Shown: piece after piece, positions 18,441-28,743 of the stretch
Layout of the letters: every line of letters starts with the position of its first letter
Numbering within the stretch: position 1 is the first letter of the stretch
Assembly: GCF_001029105.3 (NCBI RefSeq)
Contig: NZ_CP011807.3
Location: 4,650,001-4,714,000 of the forward strand
DNA from: Pandoraea faecigallinarum
GTDB taxonomy: Bacteria; Pseudomonadota; Gammaproteobacteria; Burkholderiales; Burkholderiaceae
Direction: 5' to 3'
Length of the DNA stretch: 64,000 nt
Notes under the pieces: model-generated
Told to the model about the DNA's origin: nothing
What the model saw: only the letters and a program-made list of their open reading frames with translations
Database searches by the model: none
Position numbers and translations under genes: made by a program

Positions 18441-18652
18441 CATCCTCTCTCCGATCCGTGTCGACACTGAATTCCGACTCGCGATTGCGACACTTTTCTG
18501 CACCGAGAACGTGCACGAAATTTCGTATTCTTATTCCATCTGAGCGTTTGAAATGTATCGACGCTATAACAGCGTCGACTTCCCATGCGTTTCATTTATC
18601 TTTAAAGCCTTATTGGATGCGGCTTTCGAAGCGATTTCGTTCGTTATCGACA

Positions 18653-18679
18653 TAAACCAGTGCGGGTAGGCACCGATCT
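18653..18679 (+). promoter_or_regulatory. Possible FliA (sigma-28) promoter of the chemoreceptor operon
   Basis: TAAA at 18653-18656, a 15-base spacer and ACCGATCT at 18672-18679 have the spacing of TAAA-N15-GCCGATAA. Five of eight -10 bases match. FliA drives many motility and receptor genes. The match is suggestive only. Confidence 0.35.
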
Positions 18680-18807
18680 CAAGTTGCCTGTTTCGCTGTC
18701 GTAATCGCGTCTATAGAGGACTGCGTACTCAATTGCAAGGAACGCAGCATCCCTGTCGTGACGGCCGCACGACACGTGCCGGGGCAAACGTATCAAGGGG
18801 AAAAGTC

Positions 18808-20505
18808 ATGGAAATCGCCACGCCTGAATTCCAGATGGAACAGCAGGAACTGCAGGCGGTCACCGCCGCACTCAATCGCGTGCAGGCCGTCATCGAGTTC
18901 GACATGCACGGGCGTGTGCTTCACGCCAACGAGAACTTCCTGCAAACGCTGGGCTACCGGCTCGATGAAATCCAGGGGCAGCACCATCGCATATTTTGCG
19001 ATCCGGATTACGTCGCATCCGCTGCCTATCGCGAGTTCTGGGCCAAGCTCGGACGCGGCGACTTCGACACCGGGGAGTACAAGCGCCTCGGCAAAGGCGG
19101 GCGCGAGGTGTGGATCCGCGCATCGTACAACCCGGTGTTCGACGCCAACGGCGTGCCCTACAAGGTCATCAAGTTCGCCACCGACGTCACGACGGATCGC
19201 ACGCGTCAGGCCGAGTTCGAAGGCAAGGTCCGCGCGATGGATCTCGCGCAGGCCGTCATCGAATTCCACCTCGACGGCACCGTGATTACGGCCAACGACA
19301 ATTTCCTGAAAACGCTCGGCTATTCGCTCGACGAAGTGCGCGGCAAACATCACCGCATGTTCTGCGAGCCGGATTATGCGATGTCCACCGCCTATCGCGA
19401 GTTCTGGGCCAAGCTCAATCGCGGCGAATTCGATGCGGGCCGCTACAAGCGACTTGGCGCCGGGGCGCGCGAAGTCTGGATTCAGGCAACATACAACCCG
19501 ATTCTCGATGCGAATGGCCGCCCGTACAAAGTCGTCAAGTTCGCCACGGACATCACGCAGCAAGTCGAACTCGAAGCCAGCGTGAAACGCCGCGCGGAGG
19601 AGGACCAGCGCAAGGTGGCGCTGCTGCTCGACACCGTGAACCGCGCTGCGGCCGGTGATTTGACCGGCGACATTGCCGTCGCGGGCAACGATCCCATCGA
19701 TCAACTGGCGGGCGGCATTCGTCACATGATGGACGACCTGCGCAGCGTAATCGGCAAGGTGGTCAACTCGGCAGGCGAGTTTTCGGGTGCGTCGCGCGAC
19801 ATTGCCGATCGCGCCAATACCGTGGCGACAGGCGCTCAGGCGCTGGGGGCCACGGTGGAAGAAATGAACGCCTCCATCGAAGAATTGACGGCATCCATCA
19901 ACTCGATTGCCGACAACACCAAGGGCGCCGACCAGCTTGCCAAGTCGACGCAACAGGAAGCCGAAACCGGCTCGCGCGCCATCTCCCGTTCCATCGAGGC
20001 GATGGAACTCATCAACAAGTCGTCGGAAGACATCAGCGAGATCGTGAAGGTGATCGGCGAGATCGCCGGACAGACCAACCTCCTCGCCTTCAACGCCGCC
20101 ATCGAGGCAGCGCGTGCGGGCGAGCACGGCCTGGGCTTCTCGGTCGTGGCCGACGAAGTGCGCAAGCTCGCGGAGCGTTCGTCGCAGGCGACCAAGGAAA
20201 TCTCGAAGCTCATCAACGAGTCGACCAGGCGGGTGGCGCAGGGCAGCGATGTGTCGCGTCAGGCAGGCGAGGCGTTCGAGAAGATCGTGAACGGCGTGTC
20301 GCGTACCACGCAGGCGATCTCCGAGATCTCATGTGCGGCCGAGGAGCAACTCGTCGCGGCGCGCGAAGTGAGCCTCGCGATCCAGCATGTGGCCGAAGAG
20401 ACCGAGAAGTCCGCCGGGGCGTGCGAGACCATTGCCCAGGCGACGACGGGCCTGAACCAGGGCGCGCAGGAACTGGATCGCACCGTGTCGCGCTTCAAGG
20501 TGTGA
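18808..20505 (+). CDS. Soluble double-PAS methyl-accepting chemotaxis protein
   Basis: Cytoplasmic chemoreceptor of 565 residues with no transmembrane segment. Two PAS domains (about residues 24-128 and 146-250) are near-duplicates offset by 122 residues ([10 protein letters not shown] versus [10 protein letters not shown]). A short HAMP-like stretch ([12 protein letters not shown], about 283-294) and the MCP signalling coiled coil follow. The conserved tip is [19 protein letters not shown]. There is no C-terminal CheR-tethering pentapeptide. The architecture resembles the biofilm-dispersion receptor BdlA and Aer-type redox sensors; the bound cofactor is unknown. AAGGGGA precedes ATG 18808. 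It heads an mcp-cheR-cheD-cheW set. Confidence 0.93.
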   Translation: MEIATPEFQMEQQELQAVTAALNRVQAVIEFDMHGRVLHANENFLQTLGYRLDEIQGQHHRIFCDPDYVASAAYREFWAKLGRGDFDTGEYKRLGKGGREVWIRASYNPVFDANGVPYKVIKFATDVTTDRTRQAEFEGKVRAMDLAQAVIEFHLDGTVITANDNFLKTLGYSLDEVRGKHHRMFCEPDYAMSTAYREFWAKLNRGEFDAGRYKRLGAGAREVWIQATYNPILDANGRPYKVVKFATDITQQVELEASVKRRAEEDQRKVALLLDTVNRAAAGDLTGDIAVAGNDPIDQLAGGIRHMMDDLRSVIGKVVNSAGEFSGASRDIADRANTVATGAQALGATVEEMNASIEELTASINSIADNTKGADQLAKSTQQEAETGSRAISRSIEAMELINKSSEDISEIVKVIGEIAGQTNLLAFNAAIEAARAGEHGLGFSVVADEVRKLAERSSQATKEISKLINESTRRVAQGSDVSRQAGEAFEKIVNGVSRTTQAISEISCAAEEQLVAAREVSLAIQHVAEETEKSAGACETIAQATTGLNQGAQELDRTVSRFKV

Positions 20506-20616
20506 CGCCTGCACGGCATCACCCGGCACCATCGAGTATTACCCGGCGAGCACCGAGGGCGCACCCCGACCACGCTCGCCGGCATCAACGTCCGCCGTCC
20601 GCCAAGAGGGCCCGAT

Positions 20617-21459
20617 ATGGAAATCGAAGCCGAAGCCGACGCCGTCACGCAGCAAGCACTTCTGCGCGCTGTACATCGGCATACCGGCATCTCGATGAAC
20701 GAGAAGAAGTGGACGATGTTGCAGGGCCGCCTGCGCCCACGCCTGCGTACGCTGTCGTTGCGCTGCTATCGCGATTACCTCGCGCTGCTCGAAAACACGC
20801 CCGACGAAATTCGCAACTTCGTGAATCTCGTCACGACAAACGAAACCACGTTCTTTCGTACCCCGCGCGTATGGGACTACTTCGCGCAACACTATCTGCC
20901 GCGTTGGCAGTCGGCGAATCCGGGGCGAACGTTCCGCATGTGGTCGGCCGCCGCCTCCTCCGGCGAGGAGCCCTACTCCGCGGCGATGATCTGCGAGGAA
21001 TTCCGCGCACGGCATCCCGGCTTCCAGTATCAGATTCATGCCACCGACATTTCGAGTCAGGTGCTGGCCCTCGCGGTGGCCGGGAACTTCGGCGGACGCA
21101 GCATCGACGGGCTCAGGCAGCAGCGCCCGGCCATGCTCGCGAAGTATTTCCGTCCCGCTGCGGGCGGCTTCACTGTCGTGCCCGGGTTGCGAGCGCACAT
21201 CACGTTTGCCGAGCACAACCTGTATCAGCGACTGGCATGTCGCGAGGCGTTCGATCTTGTCATGTTGCGCAACGTGTTGATCTATTTCGAGACGACGGAT
21301 CAGGAACGAGTGCTGGAGCACGTACGTCGTACGCTTACCCCCGAGGGCGTGCTGATCGTCGGCGAATCGGAGTCGCTCTCGCGGCTCTCAACCGGCTATC
21401 GGTTCGAGCAACCGCTCATTTACCGTAATCAGGGGGCATCGAATGGGGCAGTCGCATGA
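20617..21459 (+). CDS. cheR: Chemotaxis protein methyltransferase CheR
   Basis: SAM-dependent methylation of receptor glutamates; 280 residues. An N-terminal helical CheR_N domain (about 15-75) precedes the methyltransferase domain with ETTFFRTPRVWDYF, the SAM loop SAASSSGEEPYS and VMLRNVLIYF. It starts 111 bases after the receptor gene. Its 3' end overlaps cheD by 17 bases, so the two are translationally coupled. No CheB methylesterase gene is in the window. Confidence 0.93.
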   Translation: MEIEAEADAVTQQALLRAVHRHTGISMNEKKWTMLQGRLRPRLRTLSLRCYRDYLALLENTPDEIRNFVNLVTTNETTFFRTPRVWDYFAQHYLPRWQSANPGRTFRMWSAAASSGEEPYSAAMICEEFRARHPGFQYQIHATDISSQVLALAVAGNFGGRSIDGLRQQRPAMLAKYFRPAAGGFTVVPGLRAHITFAEHNLYQRLACREAFDLVMLRNVLIYFETTDQERVLEHVRRTLTPEGVLIVGESESLSRLSTGYRFEQPLIYRNQGASNGAVA

Positions 21460-21970
21460 CATTCAGGTGTTGATGGGCGAAGTGCGCATCGGGCGGGGCG
21501 AAGATGTCCTGCGCGCCACGCTCGGCTCCTGTGTCGGCATCGGTCTGATGTGGCGCGAGCGGGGCCTGTACGGGCTGGCCCACTGCCTGCTGCCCGAAGC
21601 GCCGCAGCCTACGCTCGCCATCGGTGCGAAGTACGTCACGCAGGCGGTGCCGTCGTTGCTCGCGCTGATGAAGGCGGACGGCGCGCGGCGCAACGAGATC
21701 GAGGCCGTGATTGCAGGCGGGGGCAACATGATGCCCCATCAGCCACCGGCCCGGCATGGACTGATCGGCGTGGCCAACGCCAGGATGGCGCAGGCGCTGA
21801 TCGCGCAGACGGGCATACCGATCGTGCACGTCGAAGTCGGCGGCGACGTCGGCCGTCAGCTCATGATCGAGTGCGCGCATCATGCGTTCGCGGTGCGCAC
21901 TATCGGCTCGAACGGGGGGGCCGCGATGCCGCGTCGCCCCGCTCTCAGACTCGTGGGACGGGAATCATGA
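21443..21970 (+). CDS. cheD: Chemoreceptor glutamine deamidase CheD
   Basis: Deamidates receptor glutamines to glutamates, creating methylation sites; 175 residues. The catalytic Cys30 lies in TLGSCVGI and His47 in GLAHCLLP, the conserved dyad of the family. The start overlaps cheR by 17 bases and the stop overlaps the next start by 4 bases (ATGA). In some bacteria CheD also binds CheC, which is not seen here. Confidence 0.92.
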   Translation: MGQSHDIQVLMGEVRIGRGEDVLRATLGSCVGIGLMWRERGLYGLAHCLLPEAPQPTLAIGAKYVTQAVPSLLALMKADGARRNEIEAVIAGGGNMMPHQPPARHGLIGVANARMAQALIAQTGIPIVHVEVGGDVGRQLMIECAHHAFAVRTIGSNGGAAMPRRPALRLVGRES

Positions 21971-23613
21971 ATGCAAGGACGCCCATGGCGGCGCAAGCAG
22001 ACGAACCGTTGAGTGCATCCGCCGCATCGGCAGCACAGGCACCTGCCGCCGCCTCGCCGGCGCCGCGCTCGGCCCACGCCGACGACATCGAGGTCTTCGG
22101 CTCCTTTCATCTCGGCGACGTCGAGTTTGCACTCCCCATCGCGGCGTTGCAGGAAGTGGTGAACTACCCGGAACGCGTCACGCCGGTGCCGCTCTCGCCC
22201 GGCTTTCTCCTCGGGTTATTCAACCTGCGCGGTACGCTCATCCCCATCGTCGATCTCAAGCCGTTGCTGGCGATCGCCGGGAGCGCGTCCGGCAAGCTCG
22301 CGCCGGTGGCGCAGAAGATCGCCATCGTGGATGTCGACGGCGTGCGCGTCGGGTTGTTGTTCGACAGCACGAGCGAGATCCTGCGCGTGCGGGCGTCGCA
22401 ACGTACCGGGTTCGAATACGATCCATCGTATGCGCTGCCGCAGGTGGTGTCGGGGGCGATCAAACTCGATGGCGGCGACCGTATCCTTCAGATCCTGGCG
22501 CCGGCCGCGCTCGTGCATATCGAAAACATGCCGCAGTTGCTCGCGCGTCAGGCGCTCACGGCACCGCAGCACCGCCAGCAGCGTCAACGCCTGCAATGTG
22601 TGTCGTTCACCGTCGAGCATTCGCGTCTGGCGCTGCCGATGGGGGCAATTCGCGAAATCATCCGCATTCCCGACTTGCAGAATTCCGCCCTTGCGAGCGT
22701 GTTCTGCGTGGGGATGTTGAACCTGCGCGGCACGGTCGTGCCGGTGATCGACTTCGCGCACTTCCTCGGGTTGCAGGCGAATCGTCCGGATCCGGAGGTG
22801 GTAGGCACGGCATCCGATCCGAGGCGCATCCTGATCGTCAAACAGGAAGACGTGCACTTCGGCCTGCTGGTCGATGCGGTGGACAGCATCGTGACGTACT
22901 ACGCGGACGAGCTGCTGGCGATGCCGTCGTTCAGTGCGTCGCATGCGCAGCTGTTCTCGGGATGCATCGCCCGCGAGCCGGCGCACGACATCGTACTGCT
23001 CAATGCCGATGCGCTTTTCACCCACGCGCAGGTGGTCGAACTCACACGGGGACATCGCGAACTGTATCGCGAGACGGATCCCGCGCAGCGCGCCCATGCC
23101 GGCGACGCAACGTCGCACAGCTTGGGAGCGAAGTCCTCGCGTGGCACGCGTCACGCTTACGTGTCGTTCCGTCTGCAACATACGCTTGCGGTGCGTCTCG
23201 ACCAATTGCGCGAGATCATCCACGATTCGCCGGACGTGATCCCCGCGCCGGGCGCACCGTCTTTCGTACGTGGCATGCTGAATCTCAGACGCGAGTTGGT
23301 GACCATCGTCGATTTGCGCGCGCTGTACGGCATGCCGCCGCAGGACGACGCTCAGGCGCGCAAGATTCTGGTCATCGAGCATGGCCGGGACAAATTCGGG
23401 TTATTGGTCGATGCCATCGAGAACATTGTGACGCTCGACGATACGGACAAGCTGCCTGTGCCCGCGATGCTGCTGGGACGCGCAACGCACGAGTTGCGCA
23501 ACGACATGCGCGAGGCGGTCGAACTGCCGGCCTCGGACGGCGCGGCGCGCACGGCGATGCTGCTCGATTTGCCACCGCTCAAGATGCGGCTGGAGACGGC
23601 GCTGGCGCAATGA
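21967..23613 (+). CDS. Triple CheW-domain coupling protein
   Basis: The 548-residue protein is built from three consecutive CheW domains (about residues 40-195, 210-365 and 390-545) after an Ala-rich head. Each repeat shows the CheW signature of an LPI/LPM-type strand, a GMLNLRG- or LLGLFNLRG-like hydrophobic loop, and a VPVID- or IPIVDL-like strand. CheW normally has one domain and bridges receptor and CheA. A three-domain version could cross-link receptors with more than one CheA or act as a scaffold. The ATG at 21967 lies in the cheD stop overlap, and longer upstream frames are antisense-like and Arg-rich. A hairpin follows the gene. Confidence 0.88.
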   Translation: MNARTPMAAQADEPLSASAASAAQAPAAASPAPRSAHADDIEVFGSFHLGDVEFALPIAALQEVVNYPERVTPVPLSPGFLLGLFNLRGTLIPIVDLKPLLAIAGSASGKLAPVAQKIAIVDVDGVRVGLLFDSTSEILRVRASQRTGFEYDPSYALPQVVSGAIKLDGGDRILQILAPAALVHIENMPQLLARQALTAPQHRQQRQRLQCVSFTVEHSRLALPMGAIREIIRIPDLQNSALASVFCVGMLNLRGTVVPVIDFAHFLGLQANRPDPEVVGTASDPRRILIVKQEDVHFGLLVDAVDSIVTYYADELLAMPSFSASHAQLFSGCIAREPAHDIVLLNADALFTHAQVVELTRGHRELYRETDPAQRAHAGDATSHSLGAKSSRGTRHAYVSFRLQHTLAVRLDQLREIIHDSPDVIPAPGAPSFVRGMLNLRRELVTIVDLRALYGMPPQDDAQARKILVIEHGRDKFGLLVDAIENIVTLDDTDKLPVPAMLLGRATHELRNDMREAVELPASDGAARTAMLLDLPPLKMRLETALAQ

Positions 23614-23675
23614 ACGAAAGGAAGTGAGGCGAGCGTTCAGGAAGTGCCGGCGGTTCGCGAGCGCCGGCCGCAGGA

Positions 23676-23707
23676 CCCTGCGGCGTGTCGGGGGGCACGC
23701 CGCAGGG
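23676..23707. terminator. GC-rich hairpin between cheW-like and patatin genes
   Basis: A perfect 12-bp stem (23676-23687 with 23696-23707) encloses an 8-base G-rich loop. No T-run is present on either side, so it would be a weak or Rho-assisted bidirectional terminator between convergent genes. Confidence 0.45.
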
Positions 23708-23738
23708 GTAGTACCGGTGCGTTATCTCGCCGGGAGAA

Positions 23739-24920
23739 TCAGATCACTTCGTGCCGATGAATATCGTGCGTGATGAAACCGCGCGCATCGCTCGGCATCG
23801 CGAGCCACTCGGGATTTGCCAGTGTGCGGCGCACGTCGTCGAGACCGCTCGCCCAGTGATCGAGCATCGTCGACAGGCCGAACTGGTAGTCCTTGTAGTG
23901 GCCCTCGTATTCCTTGTTGCGATAAATCAACTGGATCACGTTGTAGCGCTTGCTGCACGCGATTTCTTCGGCCGCATGGCACCACGGATCCCGGGCCCGC
24001 ACATCCGCGGGCACACGATCGAGTATCTCCCGCAACACGCGACGATAATGCTGTGCGCGTTGAAGGTTGTCCGTAACCAACCGCGTGCGGCTCGAGAACT
24101 GAATGTCTTTCTGCCGGCCCGCGACATCGTTCAGGTTGTCCGGCAACGGTCCGCGCGCACTCCACAAGTCGACCTGAAACGCCAGCGTGTCGCGGCGCGG
24201 CGACGTGCCCAGCACCTCCGAGAGCGGCGTATTCGACACCAGACCGCCATCCCAGAAATACTGGCCGTCGATCTCCACCGCAGGGAACCCTGGCGGCAAC
24301 GCGCCCGACGCCATGAAGTGCTCCGCGCGCAACATTTCACGCGTATTGTCGAAGTACACGAAGTTGCCCGTGTGCACGTTGACGGCGCCGACCGACACGC
24401 GAATCTCACGCGCGTTGATCCGGTCGAAATCGACGAACCGCTCCAGCGTGCCGCGTAGCGCCGACGTATCGTAGTAACTCGCATGCGCCGGGTCCCCCAT
24501 GGCCGTGGGCAACGGTTGCGGCCAGCGCGGCGTGAAGAAGCCCTTCTGCCCCTCCATCAACGCCCGCCATGCCTGCCACGCGCTGTAGGCGACACGCCCC
24601 GACTCGGGGCCGTTGAGAATCGCCGCTTCGAGCGGCGCCGGCAGCGGTGGAAAAACGCCCGGCTCGCAGATCGTCCGCCAGAACGCTTCGAGCTGCGCCA
24701 CCCGGCGCTCGGGCGCATTGCCGGCGATGACCGCCGTGTTGAGCGCCCCAATGGAAATGCCCGCAATCCAGTTCGGCGCAATACCCGATTCGTACAGCCC
24801 GGCGTATACGCCCGCCTGATAAGCCCCGAGCGCCCCACCGCCCTGCAAGACGAGCGCAACCGTCTCGTAGGGCGGCAGCTCGATGGCGCGTTTGGGGACG
24901 TTGGGCGGGTTGGCCGTCAT
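23739..24920 (-). CDS. Patatin-like phospholipase family protein
   Basis: Ser-Asp dyad acyl hydrolase of 393 residues. The oxyanion loop QGGGALGAYQAG is at residues 26-37, the nucleophile Ser56 is in GISIG, and the catalytic Asp224 is in WDGGLVSN. The C-terminal half with the RNKEYEGHYKDYQF stretch matches the DUF3734-type patatins that are frequent next to 3-hydroxybutyrate dehydrogenase genes in Burkholderiales. AGGAG before ATG 24920 sets the start. A 9-bp minisatellite lies between it and the upstream bdhA. A role in lipid or polyhydroxybutyrate turnover is plausible from context. Confidence 0.9.
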   Translation of the reverse strand: MTANPPNVPKRAIELPPYETVALVLQGGGALGAYQAGVYAGLYESGIAPNWIAGISIGALNTAVIAGNAPERRVAQLEAFWRTICEPGVFPPLPAPLEAAILNGPESGRVAYSAWQAWRALMEGQKGFFTPRWPQPLPTAMGDPAHASYYDTSALRGTLERFVDFDRINAREIRVSVGAVNVHTGNFVYFDNTREMLRAEHFMASGALPPGFPAVEIDGQYFWDGGLVSNTPLSEVLGTSPRRDTLAFQVDLWSARGPLPDNLNDVAGRQKDIQFSSRTRLVTDNLQRAQHYRRVLREILDRVPADVRARDPWCHAAEEIACSKRYNVIQLIYRNKEYEGHYKDYQFGLSTMLDHWASGLDDVRRTLANPEWLAMPSDARGFITHDIHRHEVI

Positions 24921-25000
24921 GACCGTTCTCCTGAAGCTGACTGCTAACTGAAAGCGCGAAAACCGCCCCGGCGCGGGCGCGATCCACATCCGGCTCATTC

Positions 25001-25063
25001 GATGCACCCGATGCGCCCGATGCACCCGATGCACCCGATGCACCCGATGCGTCCAATGCGTCC
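25001..25063. repeat. 9-bp minisatellite, seven units
   Basis: Units of gatgcaccc or one- to three-base variants run head to tail: gatgcaccc, gatgcgccc, gatgcaccc three times, gatgcgtcc, aatgcgtcc. They lie between bdhA and the patatin gene. On the minus strand they read as repeated Ala-Ser-Gly codons in one frame. Confidence 0.95.
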
Positions 25064-25118
25064 GGTACGACAGTGGCCGGGGGCGGTGAGCGGCGCGTTA
25101 CCGTCCGCGACGGCCGCG

Positions 25119-25916
25119 TCACTGCATGAACCAGCCGTGGCTCACCACGAACGACTGCCCGGTGAAGGCCGCGCTCGGGAAAGTGGCGAGAAACAGCGCC
25201 GTTTGCGCCACGTCTTCCACGGTCGTGAACACGCCATCGACCGTGCCGCCGAGCATCACCTTCTTGACGACCTCGTCTTCCGGGATGCCCAATTCCTTCG
25301 CCTGTTCGGGGATCTGCTTGTCGACGAGCGGCGTGCGCACGAAGCCCGGGCAAATGACGTGCGAGCGTACATTGTGCTTCGCGCCCTCCTTCGCCAGCAC
25401 CCGCGCCAGCCCCAGCAGCGCATGTTTGGCCGCGACATAGGCCGACTTCAGTGGCGACGCCTCATGCGAATGCACCGACCCCATGTAGATGACGATGCCG
25501 CCACGGTCGTCCTTGTACATGTGCTTGAGCGCCGCCTTGGTCGTGAGGAACGCGCCGTCCACGTGAATCGCCTGCATCTTCTTCCAGTCGGAGAACGCGT
25601 AATTCTCGATGGGGTTGACGATCTGGATGCCCGCGTTCGAAATCAGAATGTCGATGGAACCGAACGTATCCGCCACCTTGTCGATGCCGCTGTTGACCGC
25701 GTCCTCGCTGGTGACGTCCATCGCCACACCGATGGCCTTGCCACCCGCCGCCCGGATTTCTTCCGCAACGGCGTCCGCGCCCTGCTGATTCAGATCGGCA
25801 ATCGCAATGGCCGCACCGGCACGTGCCAGCGTCAGCGCTATCTCCTTGCCGATCCCGCTCGCGGCACCCGTCACCACGGCGACTTTTCCATTCAACTGAT
25901 TCACTGACTGGCTCAT
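25119..25916 (-). CDS. bdhA: 3-hydroxybutyrate dehydrogenase
   Basis: NAD-dependent short-chain dehydrogenase interconverting (R)-3-hydroxybutyrate and acetoacetate; 265 residues. The Rossmann motif is TGAASGIG. Catalytic Asn94 (SNAG), Ser147, Tyr160 and Lys164 (YVAAK) are all present. The C terminus SHGWFMQ is diagnostic for bacterial HBDH, whose Trp and Gln shape the substrate pocket. AGGAG at the right distance selects ATG 25916 over a GTG two codons earlier. It belongs to polyhydroxybutyrate use. Confidence 0.95.
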   Translation of the reverse strand: MSQSVNQLNGKVAVVTGAASGIGKEIALTLARAGAAIAIADLNQQGADAVAEEIRAAGGKAIGVAMDVTSEDAVNSGIDKVADTFGSIDILISNAGIQIVNPIENYAFSDWKKMQAIHVDGAFLTTKAALKHMYKDDRGGIVIYMGSVHSHEASPLKSAYVAAKHALLGLARVLAKEGAKHNVRSHVICPGFVRTPLVDKQIPEQAKELGIPEDEVVKKVMLGGTVDGVFTTVEDVAQTALFLATFPSAAFTGQSFVVSHGWFMQ

Positions 25917-26042
25917 TTGCACACTCCTGATTCGTCAAGATGGCGAGACATGCGACGCGCATGGACTTGCGCATGGCTTGCCGGACACTGGCTGAGGCCG
26001 CCGGGCGAACTGCCTGGGTCCGCCCCTGCCGCCGCACAAACA

Positions 26043-26068
26043 GAAAAGGCGCCTTGCGGCGCCTTTTC
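26043..26068 (-). terminator. Bidirectional Rho-independent terminator after ettA
   Basis: A perfect 11-bp stem (26043-26053 with 26058-26068) has a TTGC loop, with A-rich and T-rich outer ends on both sides. It lies 6 bases beyond the ettA stop. Confidence 0.85.
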
Positions 26069-26073
26069 CTGCA

Positions 26074-27741
<1,668 letters not shown>

Positions 27742-27805
27742 TCGGCTTTCCTGATCCTGAAACGGTTATGACGGCTCACGCGCGAGCCAGATAGCGGCAA
27801 GTTTA

Positions 27806-28207
27806 TCAAAGCCCCGCACGCACGGCATCGGGCACGTCGATGACGAGGTCCGCCCCCGCGTACGCACAACACGGCAATAGCCAACCTTCGCGCTTCTCGT
27901 CGCGCGACAGCCCGGGCCACTCGATCCGATACGTCACCGCGGCGCCCGTGCCCCCTGTGTTGCCCGTGCTGCCTGCGTTCGCCCGGCACAGACAGGCACG
28001 GCACGTTCCGTTGCGGCACAGACTCGGCAGCTTGATGCCCGCCGCCTGCGCGGCGAGCAGGATCGGCATGTCGGCCGGTGCGTCGAACTGCCAGCCGGCG
28101 GGCATCAACGTCACGCGGTGCGGCTTGCGCTCGGGGCGATCGCCGCCGCCATCGCGGCCTTCGACGGCGGGTGTTGTCTGGGGAGCGGCTGAAATGGAAC
28201 TGTCCAA
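27806..28207 (-). CDS. [2Fe-2S] ferredoxin-like protein
   Basis: Plant-type ferredoxin fold carrying an electron-transfer cluster. The cluster ligands are C-x4-C-x2-C (CRNGTCRAC) and a later Cys in LLPCCAYA. Between them is a Gly/Thr-rich insert (GSTGNTGGTG) encoded by 9-base repeats, absent from ordinary ferredoxins. The start is uncertain. There is no ATG upstream of the first beta strand, so TTG 28207, with AGGG 9 bases before it, is the best choice (133 residues); GTG 28291 or ATG 28105 are alternatives. It is divergent from the MazG-like gene. No partner reductase is nearby. Confidence 0.65.
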   Translation of the reverse strand: MDSSISAAPQTTPAVEGRDGGGDRPERKPHRVTLMPAGWQFDAPADMPILLAAQAAGIKLPSLCRNGTCRACLCRANAGSTGNTGGTGAAVTYRIEWPGLSRDEKREGWLLPCCAYAGADLVIDVPDAVRAGL

Positions 28208-28309
28208 GGAAAAAGGCCCTAAAGACGAGGGGGCTGCGGTGATCGAAGCGCTATGCGGCGCGTGCGGCGCCAACGCGCTACCATAACCCACTTTCGAGTC
28301 CCGAAACCC

Positions 28310-28696
28310 ATGTCCGACGCTGCCAACGACGCCCCCGCCAACACTATCGACGCCAAGCCCCATTCGACCGGCCGCCTGATCGATACGGCAGGGCTCGAAG
28401 CTGAGTTGCACAAGTTTGCCGATGCCCGCGACTGGCATCAGTACCACACGCCCAAGAACCTCGCGATGGCGCTGTCGGTCGAAGTGGCGGAGCTCGTCGA
28501 GATTTTCCAGTGGCACACGCCGGCGCAGGCCAACGCGGTCATGCGGTCGGACGAAGCGCGTCACGTCGAACAGGAACTGGCCGACATCGCGATGTATCTC
28601 GTGCGCCTGTCAATGGTGCTTGGTGTCGATCTCAATCGTGCGGTCGCCGAAAAACTTGTCATGAACGCGCAAAAGTATCCCGCGCCGCAGGCGTGA
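28310..28696 (+). CDS. MazG-like nucleotide pyrophosphohydrolase
   Basis: All-alpha NTP pyrophosphatase of the MazG/RS21-C6 type, 128 residues. The metal-binding pattern EVAELVEIFQW followed by EQELADIAMYL (E-x2-E and E-x3-D) is complete. Such enzymes hydrolyse non-canonical or excess dNTPs (often dCTP analogues) to the monophosphate. The 18-residue N-terminal head is variable. It precedes a metallophosphoesterase gene by 47 bases on the same strand. Confidence 0.88.
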   Translation: MSDAANDAPANTIDAKPHSTGRLIDTAGLEAELHKFADARDWHQYHTPKNLAMALSVEVAELVEIFQWHTPAQANAVMRSDEARHVEQELADIAMYLVRLSMVLGVDLNRAVAEKLVMNAQKYPAPQA

Positions 28697-28743
28697 CCGG
28701 GCGAAGCGCCGTCCCACACCCCGAATTCCCATCAGACAACGCT

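Larger units (their letters stand above)
18102..18807. other. Long AT-richer intergenic region with regulatory elements
   Basis: These 706 bases separate the small lipoprotein gene and the chemoreceptor gene. No convincing protein frame exists. It holds, in order: a 12-bp palindrome, a sigma-54 promoter, a short putative RNA with a terminator, and a possible FliA promoter, each listed separately. The stretch 18441-18650 is AT-rich and otherwise featureless. Confidence 0.6.

Noticed and set aside
18344..18655. 103-codon plus-strand frame over the putative small RNA
   Set aside because: It reads through the terminator stem, has no ribosome site and starts within the sigma-54 promoter.
21550..21966. 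139-codon upstream extension of the triple-CheW frame
   Set aside because: This part overlaps cheD out of frame, is Arg/Gly-rich, and the ATG at 21967 is in the ATGA overlap typical of coupling.
25001..25063. Possible CRISPR-like or phage attachment repeat
   Set aside because: Units are contiguous 9-mers without spacers and no cas or integrase gene is nearby; it is a simple minisatellite.
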